6,116 nt of DNA. Origin: 66-474 sp035277545 (GTDB taxonomy: Bacteria > Pseudomonadota > Gammaproteobacteria > Xanthomonadales > Rhodanobacteraceae). Of this stretch, positions 5,761-6,116 are shown piece by piece. The stretch lies in NCBI GenBank assembly GCA_035277545.1, contig DATEKI010000104.1, positions 1 through 6,116 of the forward strand, read 5' to 3'. Each line of letters starts with the position of its first letter. The first letter of the stretch is position 1. Under the pieces are notes generated by a model. The model made no database searches. It was not told where the DNA came from and saw nothing but the letters and a program-made list of their open reading frames with translations. The translations under genes were made by a program, and so were the position numbers.

Positions 5761-6116
5761 GGCGTATCGTCGAGACGTTGAAGGACCGCCATCGTCGCGC
5801 GCGCGCGATTCAAGGTGTAAACGTGCAGGCCCGGTGCGCCGCCTTCGAGAAGCCGGCGGCACATCGCCGCGACCACGTCGGCGCCGAATTCGCGCACGGA
5901 TTCCGCGTCATCGCCGAACGCCAGCATGCGCTTGCCGATCCAGCGCGGGATTTCCGCGCCGCACATTTCCGAGAAACGCCGCAGTTGCGCGAAGTTCGCG
6001 ATCGGCATGACGCCCGGCACGATGGGAATCGTGACCCCGGCCGCGCGCGCATCATCGACGAAGCGGAAATAGGCATCCGCGTTGAAGAAGTATTGCGTGA
6101 TCGCGCCGTCCGCGCC
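5757..6116 (-). CDS. metF: 5,10-methylenetetrahydrofolate reductase, C-terminal part (5' end beyond window)
   Basis: MetF is a cytoplasmic FAD enzyme that reduces 5,10-methylene-THF to 5-methyl-THF, the methyl donor for methionine synthase. The window holds the last 119 residues, about 40% of a usual 275-300 aa protein. Fragment residues 5-11 read AITQYFF, where the Gln (fragment residue 8) should correspond to the folate-contacting Gln183 of E. coli MetF. Residues 30-42 (IPIVPGVMPIANF) match the family's EIIPGILPVSNF strand-turn, and the C-terminal YTLNR is at 100-104. The barrel N-terminus with its catalytic Glu and FAD-contacting residues lies outside the window. The protein ends RLDDTP, within a couple of residues of the E. 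coli end point after YTLNR, so it is not truncated. Its TAG stop lies in the inverted repeat that fills the next gap. Promoter and start are not visible. Confidence 0.97.
   Translation of the reverse strand, partial: GADGAITQYFFNADAYFRFVDDARAAGVTIPIVPGVMPIANFAQLRRFSEMCGAEIPRWIGKRMLAFGDDAESVREFGADVVAAMCRRLLEGGAPGLHVYTLNRARATMAVLQRLDDTP

Noticed and set aside
5692..5862. 57-codon N-terminal extension of the DUF4124 protein
   Set aside because: It would overlap metF by about 106 bp, is Arg-rich, translates the inverted repeat, and would bury a clear signal peptide inside the protein.

Overview
The window is GC-rich, with all four recognisable genes on the minus strand. In transcription order (right to left) they are: the C-terminal part of metF, a small secreted DUF4124-type protein, a DsbC-like disulfide isomerase, and a nearly complete purL. 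The full-length, glutaminase-fused PurL of about 1,290 residues closely resembles the enterobacterial protein from recall. The intergenic palindromes contain the 'gcgaaggc' core that I associate with Xanthomonadales. Together these suggest a gammaproteobacterium of the Xanthomonadaceae/Rhodanobacteraceae type. This taxonomic guess rests on recall of sequence style, not on a search.

Layout. Positions 1-3837 are purL (FGAM synthase). Only the last handful of C-terminal residues lies beyond the left edge. Positions 3838-4105 are a spacer with a perfect -10 hexamer for purL and one short hairpin. Positions 4106-4903 encode a DsbC-family periplasmic thiol:disulfide isomerase predicted to be a lipoprotein. 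Positions 4904-5124 are a spacer dominated by a 66-bp imperfect palindrome. Positions 5125-5691 encode an exported cysteine-containing protein with an N-terminal DUF4124 motif. Positions 5692-5756 are a short spacer almost filled by a second, unrelated imperfect inverted repeat, which also supplies the metF stop codon. Positions 5757-6116 are the C-terminal 119 residues of methylenetetrahydrofolate reductase.

How they fit together. metF (one-carbon/methionine) and purL (purine synthesis) are housekeeping enzymes, both linked to folate-dependent metabolism only in the broad sense. DsbC and the DUF4124 protein act outside the cytoplasm and could be functionally linked (isomerase and disulfide-bearing client), but only adjacency supports this. 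Each gap holds a palindrome, and purL has its own candidate promoter, so I do not read the four genes as one tight operon.

I found no mobile element, CRISPR array, RNA gene or novel multi-gene system. The points of interest are the repeats in the gaps, the repeat-derived metF stop, the lack of Shine-Dalgarno sequences at all three visible starts, and details of the DsbC and DUF4124 proteins. Long open frames antisense to purL are composition artefacts.
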